Source: Candidatus Sphingobacterium stercoripullorum
GTDB lineage: Bacteria; Bacteroidota; Bacteroidia; Sphingobacteriales; Sphingobacteriaceae
Length of the DNA stretch: 5,513 bases
NCBI GenBank assembly: GCA_019114715.1
Contig: DXEZ01000146.1
Location: forward strand, 1 to 5,513
Reading direction: 5' to 3'
Below, piece by piece: positions 1-5,513 of the stretch. The position numbers and the translations under genes are program-made. The notes below the pieces were generated by a model that saw only the letters and a program-made list of their open reading frames with translations, had not been told where the DNA came from and ran no database searches. The number at the start of each line of letters is the position of its first letter. The stretch's first letter is position 1.

Positions 1-847
1 CCTTTTCTTCTTGAATAAGCTGTTTGTGTTCCTCGATTTTATCCATTAACTCGTAAAATTGTGTAGACAATGCTAATCTACTCGCTCCTTCAAGTTCATC
101 CAAAATATTTTTCACCTCCGGGTCAGGCAAATAATGAAGATCTTCTTCACTTGCTTTCTCTTGTGCGATTTGTTCCTCATCTTGCCGATCAAAACGAGGC
201 CCTACATCCACTTGTTCACCCAAGCACATCAGGATTAAGGAATCAAATAGATGATGAAAACGTTCAACTGAAACTTTCGTCTCATCAATCTCTACCGTCA
301 TTTCCCTCATATAATTAATTAGTTCATCTGGTACATCGAACTCATACTGATCAATAGGTCCACATTTCTGCGTTAATGACTGATCGATGATGTCCATGAC
401 TACTTTTCTATTGGCTAAATGAGACAGATTTTCAGGGCGTACATATAATTCAACCAGTGTATGCTGGCCGCCTGCAGGCTTATGCTCTACCTGCTTTTCT
501 CCCTGCCAGAAGAAATAGTTGCTTTTAGTTTTTTGCTCCAAATGATTTCCTTTCCCAAGATAACCAAGATGAGACTTTCCCTCCAAATGAAAACGCAAAC
601 AGACAACCGGTTCGGAAGGTTCCGTAATGAAAGTAACAGGTTCAGAAGTCCGAATCTGTCTATAACAAAAGAGTCTTCCAATTCCTATTGCGGTCAGATC
701 TACTTTTTCCCAGCCTTTTCCTGAATCCCCACTCCTTCTTAACTCTATACTCTCTTCAAGACTACTAGCTTCTGGAAAACCAATACTAAAAGATGGAGCC
801 CCTCTTTCTTTCTCGTAATGAAACAACGATAGCGTAAATTCATTCAT
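1..847 (-). CDS. AraC-like sensor-domain protein, 3' end beyond the window (partial)
   Basis: An uninterrupted minus-strand frame of 282 complete codons runs from ATG at 847 off the left edge. Two other ATGs nearby (858-856 and 843-841) are in other frames. Residues about 48-146 resemble the N-terminal cupin-like ligand-binding domain of Bacteroidota AraC-family regulators: a basic strand with CYRQIR (61-66), a hydrophobic strand ending in LRFHLEG (84-90), an aromatic YFFW (111-114), and a strand HTLVELYVRPENLSHL (129-144). Residues 173-211 look like the helical pair that in such regulators leads into the DNA-binding half, ending in FDSLILMCLGEQ (201-212). The visible tail (222-282) is very acidic and helix-prone (DEEQIAQEKASEED, then a Glu/Lys-rich stretch) and shows no helix-turn-helix. 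The HTH may lie beyond the window or be absent. The family is inferred from pattern only. A sensor or regulator role is likely; the ligand is unknown. It diverges from the Crp/Fnr gene at 1119. Confidence 0.7.
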   Translation of the reverse strand, partial: MNEFTLSLFHYEKERGAPSFSIGFPEASSLEESIELRRSGDSGKGWEKVDLTAIGIGRLFCYRQIRTSEPVTFITEPSEPVVCLRFHLEGKSHLGYLGKGNHLEQKTKSNYFFWQGEKQVEHKPAGGQHTLVELYVRPENLSHLANRKVVMDIIDQSLTQKCGPIDQYEFDVPDELINYMREMTVEIDETKVSVERFHHLFDSLILMCLGEQVDVGPRFDRQDEEQIAQEKASEEDLHYLPDPEVKNILDELEGASRLALSTQFYELMDKIEEHKQLIQEEK

Positions 848-885
848 TTTTCAACATGTTATAGGTTTATAGATGTATTTTTGTA

Positions 886-901
886 TTCATAAAGCTATGA
901 A
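886..901 (-). promoter_or_regulatory. Dyad TTCATA-N4-TATGAA with a possible -7 box upstream of the 847 gene
   Basis: A perfect 6-bp inverted repeat (886-891 and 896-901, spacer AAGC) lies 38 bp upstream of the minus-strand start at 847. On the minus strand it contains TAGCTTTA (897-890), seven of eight matches to the Bacteroidota -7 consensus TAnnTTTG, which would give a leader of roughly 35 nt. I found no convincing TTTG -33 element at the usual spacing. It could be an operator overlapping a promoter, or chance in AT-rich DNA. Confidence 0.25.
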
Positions 902-1048
902 AATAAAAACACATTCAGAAATCAACTTACTCATTCATAGGCGAAAACAACTAAATCGCTAGTATTATAAACAACAAATTCATTATCACCAATCGGCCCT
1001 TCACTTTTTTAGAAAAATACCATTAATGAAAAACTGTATTCAATCGGG

Positions 1049-1062
1049 TATATTGTATATTG
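1049..1062. repeat. Tandem 7-bp repeat TATATTG x2 in the regulator's leader
   Basis: TATATTG occurs twice back to back (1049-1055 and 1056-1062) about 57-70 bp upstream of the Crp/Fnr start codon. This is where a promoter core would be expected, but the match to TAnnTTTG is poor. It is observed directly; its role is not known. Confidence 0.35.
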
Positions 1063-1070
1063 TGGTGAAA

Positions 1071-1120
1071 AGGAATAGCAAATTGTAAAAAGCATACAAA
1101 CTTCAATAGGAATAGCAAAT
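1071..1120 (+). repeat. 13-bp direct repeat AGGAATAGCAAAT, second copy overlapping the start codon
   Basis: AGGAATAGCAAAT occurs at 1071-1083 and again, identically, at 1108-1120, 37 bp start to start. The second copy ends on the first two bases of the ATG at 1119. Between them lies an inverted repeat TTGTA-N7-TACAA (1083-1087 and 1095-1099). A regulator binding its own leader, or a duplicated translation-initiation element, would explain this arrangement. The repeats are seen; the function is inferred. Confidence 0.45.
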
Positions 1121-1697
1121 GGAACAGTTAATAAATGCAGTGAAGGAGAATTTCGGGATCCTGTCTGGTGAGGAGATGGAGTTTCTAACGTCATTTTTCC
1201 AGAAAGAAGTAATTAACAAAAACGATTACTTTACAAGAGAAAATGGATATTGTAAAAAACTAAGCTTCCAAGAATCAGGTATTTTAAGAATCTACAAACA
1301 CACTGATAAAGGAACAGTTACCCAGTGGCTTTCCACGCCCAGCAATTTCATGACTGAGATTAATAGTTTCTTTTTTGATCAACCCAGCAGATGGAGTATT
1401 CAAGCTTTATCAGATGTGACCTTATTCACATTACATCTTTCGGACTATAGAATATTATGCAAGGAATTACCGAAATGGAACGCCATAGAAAAGAATTTTA
1501 TTGCCAGTTGTTTTAGGGACCTCGAAGATAGGGTGTTTTCACATTTATATATGACGGCTAAAGAAAGGTATGATAGTTATTTCAAACACTATCCAGGGCT
1601 ATTCAACCAAGTGCCCTTGCAATATATAGCATCGGTAATTGGTATGTCTCCCGAAACACTAAGCAGAATAAGAAAACAAAACCTTTTAAATTCTTGA
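1119..1697 (+). CDS. Crp/Fnr-family transcriptional regulator
   Basis: A 192-residue cytoplasmic DNA-binding regulator, the usual length for the short Crp/Fnr proteins of Bacteroidota. Residues about 25-115 form the cNMP-binding-like beta-barrel: VINKNDYFTRENGYCKKLSF (31-50), SGILRIYK (53-60), then FMTEINSFFFDQPSRWSIQA (77-96) where the phosphate-binding cassette would be. The canonical GE...R-S/T-A cassette of CRP is not present, so cAMP binding is doubtful. The FNR iron-sulfur cysteine pattern is also missing, with only scattered Cys at 45, 114 and 131. A dimerisation helix spans about 120-145. The helix-turn-helix is at 165-187, VPLQYIASVIGMSPETLSRI followed by RKQ, typical of this group. 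An in-frame TAG at 1113-1115 lies just before the ATG, so 1119 is the earliest possible start. DUF4260 follows 59 bp downstream. Direct and inverted repeats in the leader suggest autoregulation. Confidence 0.93.
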   Translation: MEQLINAVKENFGILSGEEMEFLTSFFQKEVINKNDYFTRENGYCKKLSFQESGILRIYKHTDKGTVTQWLSTPSNFMTEINSFFFDQPSRWSIQALSDVTLFTLHLSDYRILCKELPKWNAIEKNFIASCFRDLEDRVFSHLYMTAKERYDSYFKHYPGLFNQVPLQYIASVIGMSPETLSRIRKQNLLNS

Positions 1698-1756
1698 CTT
1701 TTATCAACTGAGGCCATCCCTATATTATCCAACTTTGTATTAAACAACAAACGGAT

Positions 1757-2104
1757 ATGAAAACTTTATTAAAACTAGAGGAGATTGGGGGGATCATCGT
1801 TTCACTCTTTTTATTCCAAATATCGGGGTACAACTGGTGGTTATACCCTGTACTATTTTTCACACCAGACATTTCCATGCTAGGTTATTTGGCAAATAAA
1901 AAAGTAGGCGCAATGACTTACAATATTTTCCATCACAAATTAGTAGCTATACTCATTGCAGCTATTGGACTATTGAATTTTCCAGTGGCTATCCTCATTG
2001 GGTCTATTTTACTCGGGCATACCTGTTTAGATAGGCTTTTAGGTTATGGATTGAAGTATGATAAAGGATTTAAGTTTACACATTTAGGCGAGATTGGCCG
2101 TTAA
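1757..2104 (+). CDS. DUF4260 family small membrane protein
   Basis: A 115-residue hydrophobic protein with the full set of DUF4260 features: LKLEEIGGIIVSLFLFQ at the N-terminus, Trp-rich GYNWWLYPVLFF (24-35), PDISMLGYL (37-45), YNIFHH (55-60), a long hydrophobic segment (61-86), GHTCLDRLLGYGLKY (87-101) and the C-terminal THLGEIGR (108-115). About three to four membrane segments are expected (roughly 9-24, 26-46 and 60-86, the last long enough to be split). The conserved polar residues (D38, H59/H60, H88, D92, R93, H109) sit at segment ends and may form a site, but the family's biochemical function is unknown. Length is normal and the gene looks intact. It follows the Crp/Fnr gene on the same strand with a 59-bp gap and no obvious terminator, so co-transcription or direct control by that regulator is likely. 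CAACTTTG at 1730-1737 resembles a -7 box but has no clear -33 partner. Confidence 0.9.
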   Translation: MKTLLKLEEIGGIIVSLFLFQISGYNWWLYPVLFFTPDISMLGYLANKKVGAMTYNIFHHKLVAILIAAIGLLNFPVAILIGSILLGHTCLDRLLGYGLKYDKGFKFTHLGEIGR

Positions 2105-2339
2105 AACGACACCGTAATTTAAACCTAAAAACAGATTTCGTGACTATTCTGGCAGCAGATTATTACAAGAGATAGCCTCCTTTTTAATAATACTTTCCTT
2201 CTCGTATTCATCACTAAAAAAATCTATAAAGGTCATTCAAAAGTTTTCAAAAACTTACACAATCCTATTTGATACGCATTAACATTCCAATTTTTAAATT
2301 CGAGTCCACGTAAGTTCTCTGTATAAACTTCTGGATCTT
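2105..2339. other. Convergent intergenic region, no supported gene
   Basis: This AT-rich 235-bp stretch lies between the ends of the plus-strand DUF4260 gene and the minus-strand sensor gene. No strong terminator is visible; AAGTTTTCAAAAACTT (about 2240-2257) is only a weak palindrome. On the minus strand a start-less open frame of 42 codons (2361-2233, beginning after a TAG inside the upstream gene) overlaps by ATGA a 30-codon ATG frame (2236-2144). Neither resembles a known protein. They are not called as genes because frames this short are expected by chance. Confidence 0.4.
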
Positions 2340-3005
2340 TTAAGACCGCTGCATTAACTTCCTAGTTACCACATCGTGAAAACAAAAAAACAATTCTGAT
2401 ATATCCTTTGTCGGTTCCGCCTTAAGAATATCTTTAGGAGACCATCTTTGAAAAAATATTTTTTTAATAGCCACTTCCATTTGTTCATTAATCAAACAAA
2501 TAGGTAGCGCATCAAAAGGCTTATACTGTCTTCTCATTTCCCTCCAAAATTCATTAAAGATTGGAAATAAATGGATGTTATCTATACTCCAGTTATTTTT
2601 CGGAATGATATAACACAACCCACAATTCCCTGGAGGAAGCTGGCAAATAGATTTTAGGGATTCCCCATATACTCCTATGCAGTCCCCAGCACTTAGTTCA
2701 ATAAGATCTTCACTACTAGGATCCTGAAATAAAATTACACCATCCAAAACCATCAGTAAGATAAAGCACTCCTTGTGGAGCGTATAATCAACCTTTACCT
2801 CTTGATGTATTCGAGCTGATATGGCTTCCATTTGAAATAAAAAGTGATCATAAAACTGAGATTCCACCATCCCTTGAGCAAAAGAAATACGCTCGATTGG
2901 CGATTTGGGATGAAAATGAGCGAAATCCGACCAGTCGTTAGGTCTTTCAATAAAAAGGCTAACTTCTGATAAGGAGCGGAAGCTATATGTGATTTTCCTA
3001 TTCAT
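2340..3005 (-). CDS. AraC-like ligand-binding domain protein without a DNA-binding domain
   Basis: A 221-residue protein read from ATG at 3005. The frame stays open to a GTG at 3152, but that extension runs through a strong hairpin and its translation looks non-coding, so the ATG is preferred. Residues about 57-140 resemble the N-terminal sensor domain of Bacteroidota AraC regulators: FQMEAISARIHQEVKVDYTL (57-76), a barrel core FILLMVLDGVILFQ (81-94), LIELSAGDCIGVYGES (101-116), LPPGNCGLCYIIP (123-135) and NNWSID (137-142). Helices follow to the end, closing with DISELFFCFHDVVTRKLMQRS. In full regulators a two-HTH DNA-binding half of roughly 100 residues would start here; instead there is a TAA, and the downstream frames do not encode one. 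It may be a stand-alone sensor or partner of another regulator, or a truncated relic. Family assignment is by pattern. The gene is AT-rich compared with the hydrolase and symporter to its right. Confidence 0.65.
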   Translation of the reverse strand: MNRKITYSFRSLSEVSLFIERPNDWSDFAHFHPKSPIERISFAQGMVESQFYDHFLFQMEAISARIHQEVKVDYTLHKECFILLMVLDGVILFQDPSSEDLIELSAGDCIGVYGESLKSICQLPPGNCGLCYIIPKNNWSIDNIHLFPIFNEFWREMRRQYKPFDALPICLINEQMEVAIKKIFFQRWSPKDILKAEPTKDISELFFCFHDVVTRKLMQRS

Positions 3006-3048
3006 GGCGTAATAATAGGGCTTATGGGGTTTAACAAATTGGTTAAAA

Positions 3049-3086
3049 CCAGTAGGGTTAGCTAAAAACAACGCTAACCTTACTGG
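3049..3086 (-). terminator. 14-bp hairpin followed by TTTT in the leader of the sensor gene
   Basis: The arms 3049-3062 (CCAGTAGGGTTAGC) and 3073-3086 (GCTAACCTTACTGG) pair at 13 of 14 positions around a 10-nt loop. The odd pair is A-C in minus-strand RNA and G-U in plus-strand RNA. Read on the minus strand the stem is followed directly by TTTTAACC, a short U run. It sits 43 bp before the ATG at 3005 and about 200 bp after the hydrolase stop. It could terminate hydrolase transcripts, act as an attenuator for the sensor gene, or be an operator. A smaller dyad, TTTAAC-N6-GTTAAA (3030-3047), adjoins it. Confidence 0.5.
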
Positions 3087-3261
3087 AGTTATAAACTTAA
3101 AACAAAATATATTTTCCTTATCTATACTTCTACTGAAGGCGTAGGTAAACACCTATCGGTAGCTTGCAGCATCCACCCCGCCTCTAGAAAACCGTAACAC
3201 GCTGCAGATCTGACTACTAAAATAGTCATTTTAATTCCATAAACCTCATAAATAGAATTAT

Positions 3262-3290
3262 TAGCCGATTTAATCGGTTATAATCGGCTA
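3262..3290 (-). terminator. Hairpin overlapping the hydrolase stop codon
   Basis: TAGCCGATT (3262-3270) and AATCGGCTA (3282-3290) are perfect 9-bp arms around an 11-bp loop. In minus-strand RNA the 5' arm begins with the hydrolase's own TAG stop (3290-3288), and the stem is followed by AUAAUUCUAUUUAU, a poor U-tract. The loop carries a further TAATCGG, making two near-tandem 10-mers (TAATCGGTTA at 3271-3280, TAATCGGCTA at 3281-3290). A weak intrinsic terminator or 3'-end stabilising stem is likely. Confidence 0.45.
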
Positions 3291-4448
3291 CTCATCCGCA
3301 AACCAGTCATAAAGAAGTTCTACGGTAGGTTTTAGCAAGGAGTTGTAATTGCCTACTTTTACTCTTTTGCTCCCATTAGTGATCGCTATAATACCCACAT
3401 TTTTCTCTCTATCAAACATCATCACGCTAAATAGTCCGAAAGCAGAGCCTGTGTGACCTATTAACAGCTTACCATCTACAAAGTCCCGAGTTAAGCGTAT
3501 ACCTAGACCATAGTCCGCTGTTTCCGATGCTTTAGCTATGGCGCTTTGCATTATTTCACTACTCTTTTGAGAGATTATCCTTTGGCCATTTTCCCCTACA
3601 CCATAATTGATATGCATCATCATGTATTTCGCCAGGTCAGACGTAGAAATTTTCATCCCACCAGTCGGTGAAAATATAGGCGCTGAATACCCAATCTGGT
3701 AATTTTCCTTCATTTTCTCTAAAGAGCGGTAGGCGGGCTTAGAGAGAGTAAATTTCCCATTTCTATAGCGGTATAAAGGAACAAATTTACTAGCATCTAA
3801 TTTATCCGCATCGTAGCCTCCGTAAAGCCCCAGTGGCTTTAAAATTGTATCTACGACATAGGTACTAAACTCCACCCCTGTGAGCTTCTCCAAAATAGCG
3901 CCTGCCATATTGTAGTTCAAGTTGCAGTATCTATATTTTGTACCTGGTGCAGGCTTGCTATAGCATTTCGCGTAATCGGGATTTTTATCTGGATTGATAA
4001 TATCTAAAGACGAGTATTTTTGACTATCGTTAATACTAGAGGTGTGCGAGAGCAGCATCCTTAGGGTTATAGTCTCCTCCGGGTGATTGGGGTTGACTAC
4101 AGGAAATCCTATTAAATCGCTAACCGCATCGTCTAGGGAAATCTCTCCTCTTTCCACAAATTGCATGAGAGCAGTCGCCGTAAAAGACTTGGAGATGGAT
4201 GCTATGCGGAAAATATCGCCGTGAGAAAGTGGCGTTTTTGCATCTTTATCCTTATAACCTATATTCTCTTCAAATACTATTTTATTATCCTTAACTACAG
4301 CTACGGATAACCCTATAGCCTCATACTGCTCAGCAATGTCTTTTAGATCTCCGATGAGCTCCTGCTGAGCGAAGCTAGCTTTGGGGCTTGGCAGCAATAA
4401 AACAAAAGCGACTGCCAGCAGCTTACAAATAGGCGCAATGATTTTCAT
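3288..4448 (-). CDS. Exported serine hydrolase, beta-lactamase / PBP4-like superfamily (Pfam Beta-lactamase type)
   Basis: A 386-residue protein with a Sec signal peptide: basic start MKIIAPICK, hydrophobic core 10-20, and probable cleavage after ASFA (27), giving a periplasmic or exported enzyme. No lipobox is seen. All three active-site elements of the class C/serine-hydrolase fold are present: the nucleophile motif S84-I-S-K87, Y174-C-N176 (the YxN motif), and H332-T-G334 in place of KTG. Family landmarks LLSHTSS (132-138) and SPTGGMKIS (260-268) are also seen. HTG rather than KTG is usual in the esterase, peptidase and PBP-related members, so the enzyme probably acts on esters, amides or D-amino-acid peptides rather than being a dedicated antibiotic-resistance enzyme; the substrate is unknown. 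The start at 4448 directly precedes the signal peptide. The symporter gene ends 41 bp upstream on the same strand, suggesting one transcript. A hairpin covers the stop. Confidence 0.93.
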   Translation of the reverse strand: MKIIAPICKLLAVAFVLLLPSPKASFAQQELIGDLKDIAEQYEAIGLSVAVVKDNKIVFEENIGYKDKDAKTPLSHGDIFRIASISKSFTATALMQFVERGEISLDDAVSDLIGFPVVNPNHPEETITLRMLLSHTSSINDSQKYSSLDIINPDKNPDYAKCYSKPAPGTKYRYCNLNYNMAGAILEKLTGVEFSTYVVDTILKPLGLYGGYDADKLDASKFVPLYRYRNGKFTLSKPAYRSLEKMKENYQIGYSAPIFSPTGGMKISTSDLAKYMMMHINYGVGENGQRIISQKSSEIMQSAIAKASETADYGLGIRLTRDFVDGKLLIGHTGSAFGLFSVMMFDREKNVGIIAITNGSKRVKVGNYNSLLKPTVELLYDWFADE

Positions 4449-4489
4449 AAAGTGTCTTTTTAAGTGTTTACATTCTTATTATTATAAGG

Positions 4490-5513
4490 TTATTCTTTCA
4501 TCGATCGGTTCATGATGAGTGCCACAACTGCATCCCCAGTAATATTGGTGGTTGTCCTAAGCATATCCAGCGGCCTATCAATAGCAAATATCAATGCGAT
4601 TCCTGCTGGAGGTACACCAATAGATTCTAAAACAATAACCAGCATTAAGATCCCTGCACCAGGGACGGCCGCCGAACCAATAGATGCAAGGGTAGCTGTT
4701 AATATCACGCTCAGTTGCTGGGCAAGGGTTAGATCGTAGTTTAAGACCTGTGCAATAAAAATTGCCGCCACCCCTTGATAAAGGCAAGTTCCGTCCATAT
4801 TCACAGTTGCACCAATGGGTAGCACAAAGCTGAGCACATCTTTCCTTACGCCAAGACCCTTTTCCACGCACTCCATCGTTACGGGTAAAGTAGCGGCGCT
4901 GGAGCTTGTAGAAAATGCTAAGAGCTGCGCTGGAGAAATTGCTTTATAAAACTTACTAGGCTTCATCTTTCCTAATAACATCACCATAAGCGCATACACC
5001 CCATAAATCAGAAGCAATAAACCTATCACCACAGTCAATCCGTAGGCACCGAGCGCCTTAAAAAGCTCGAAAGAAGGGACTTCTACAATAATCGCCGCCA
5101 TAATGGCAAAAACACCGTAGGGTGCAGAAAGCATGATAATATCGACAATCTTCAGCATAACGGCATTGGAGGCATCGAACACCTTCTTAAGACCAATGAC
5201 CTCACCAATAGGCAGTGAGATTAACGCTACCCCTAGTAGCACAGAAATAAATATCACCTGCAGCATATTCGTATTAGAAGAGGCTGACTCAATGATATTC
5301 TCTGGTACTATATCTATAATCGGCTGCAGTGGACTCACATCTTCTACTTGCGATTTTGCTAGGTCTATCTGATGATCTACAGACTCTCCAAAGCTCGCTA
5401 GCATATCTCCTCTTGTATCCTCAGAAATGAAACCGCCCGGCTGGATGGCATTCACTAGCAGCAAGCCTATACTCACCGCAATAACAGTGGTGGCGATATA
5501 CAACCCAAATGTT
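4490..5513 (-). CDS. Dicarboxylate/amino acid:cation symporter (DAACS/SLC1 family), N-terminus beyond the window
   Basis: An inner-membrane secondary transporter importing an acidic amino acid or C4-dicarboxylate with Na+ or H+. The frame is open to the right edge (TFGLYIATT...), so the true start and roughly the first transmembrane helices are missing; the TTG at 5503 is internal. Counting that Leu as residue 1, the second half of the fold is complete: AFSTSSSAATLPVT of re-entrant hairpin 1 (196-209), NMDGT of TM7 (235-239), GSAAVPGAG of hairpin 2 (276-284), and LDMLRTTTNITGD of TM8 (312-324). D313 and R316 match the residues that in archaeal GltPh bind the substrate amino group and side-chain carboxylate. 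The Arg argues for an acidic substrate rather than a neutral one. The PG (22-23) and VPENIIESAS (66-75) regions are also typical. It lies 41 bp upstream of the serine hydrolase gene. The C-terminus is short (NRSMKE). Glutamate/aspartate and dicarboxylate transport cannot be separated by eye. Confidence 0.92.
   Translation of the reverse strand, partial: TFGLYIATTVIAVSIGLLLVNAIQPGGFISEDTRGDMLASFGESVDHQIDLAKSQVEDVSPLQPIIDIVPENIIESASSNTNMLQVIFISVLLGVALISLPIGEVIGLKKVFDASNAVMLKIVDIIMLSAPYGVFAIMAAIIVEVPSFELFKALGAYGLTVVIGLLLLIYGVYALMVMLLGKMKPSKFYKAISPAQLLAFSTSSSAATLPVTMECVEKGLGVRKDVLSFVLPIGATVNMDGTCLYQGVAAIFIAQVLNYDLTLAQQLSVILTATLASIGSAAVPGAGILMLVIVLESIGVPPAGIALIFAIDRPLDMLRTTTNITGDAVVALIMNRSMKE

Noticed and set aside
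70..318. Plus-strand open frame of 82 codons
   Set aside because: It lies antisense within the long minus-strand sensor gene (1-847) and its translation has no domain-like pattern.
461..724. Plus-strand open frame of 87 codons, and a minus-strand frame at 487-681
   Set aside because: Both overlap the same 282-codon minus-strand gene in other registers; they are shadows.
1009..1194. Minus-strand open frame of 61 codons
   Set aside because: It overlaps the start of the well-supported Crp/Fnr gene and the repeat-rich leader and has no recognisable features.
3006..3152. N-terminal extension of the sensor gene to a GTG at 3152
   Set aside because: The extra 49 residues are encoded across a strong hairpin, start on GTG and look non-coding, while ATG at 3005 gives a clean protein start.
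3165..3206. TGCAGC ... GCTGCA inverted repeat
   Set aside because: Six-base arms separated by 30 bp are expected by chance.
3211..3228. TGACTA-N6-TAGTCA dyad followed by TTTTAATT on the plus strand
   Set aside because: The stem has only 6 AT-rich pairs and no plus-strand gene ends here, so a terminator call is not justified.
3288..4448. Dedicated antibiotic-resistance beta-lactamase
   Set aside because: The motifs fit the wider serine hydrolase/PBP superfamily, with HTG instead of KTG; nothing points specifically to antibiotic hydrolysis.
4512..4871. Open frames at 4512-4739 (plus) and 4578-4871 (minus, other register)
   Set aside because: They lie inside the conserved second half of the symporter, whose NMDGT and TM8 motifs fix the real frame.
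5133..5372. Plus-strand open frame of 79 codons
   Set aside because: It is antisense to the symporter coding sequence, with no independent support.

Overview
The window most likely comes from a member of the Bacteroidota. Three things suggest this: a short Crp/Fnr regulator whose cyclic-nucleotide pocket is degenerate, a DUF4260 membrane protein, and AraC-like sensor domains of the kind common in that phylum. The start codons also lack clear purine-rich Shine-Dalgarno sites, which is usual there. The DNA is AT-rich. The assignment rests on protein style, and no genus can be named.

Layout from left to right: (1) 1-847, minus strand, the first 282 codons of a protein that runs off the left edge and looks like an AraC-type ligand-sensing domain followed by an acidic helical tail. 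(2) 848-1118, a divergent intergenic region holding a small dyad near the left gene and a cluster of direct and inverted repeats directly upstream of the right gene. (3) 1119-1697, plus strand, a Crp/Fnr-family regulator, followed after 59 bp by (4) 1757-2104, a DUF4260 small membrane protein, probably in one transcript. (5) 2105-2339, a convergent intergenic region with no supported gene. (6) 2340-3005, minus strand, an AraC-like sensor domain that stops before any helix-turn-helix. (7) 3006-3287, an intergenic region with two clear hairpins. (8) 3288-4448, minus strand, an exported serine hydrolase of the beta-lactamase/PBP4-like superfamily. (9) 4490-5513, minus strand, a dicarboxylate/amino-acid:cation symporter that lacks its N-terminus because the window ends.

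The symporter and hydrolase are in the same direction with 41 bp between them and may be co-transcribed. A periplasmic or outer-surface hydrolase beside an acidic-substrate importer could fit scavenging or peptidoglycan turnover, but nothing in the sequence proves a shared substrate. The Crp/Fnr-DUF4260 pair looks like a regulator with its own target gene. The left and middle part (to about 3280) looks AT-richer than the right part: a few lines counted by hand gave about 30-33% GC against about 42-50%. It is also dominated by regulators, so it may be accessory DNA beside more conserved genes. No RNA gene, CRISPR array, transposase or origin was seen.
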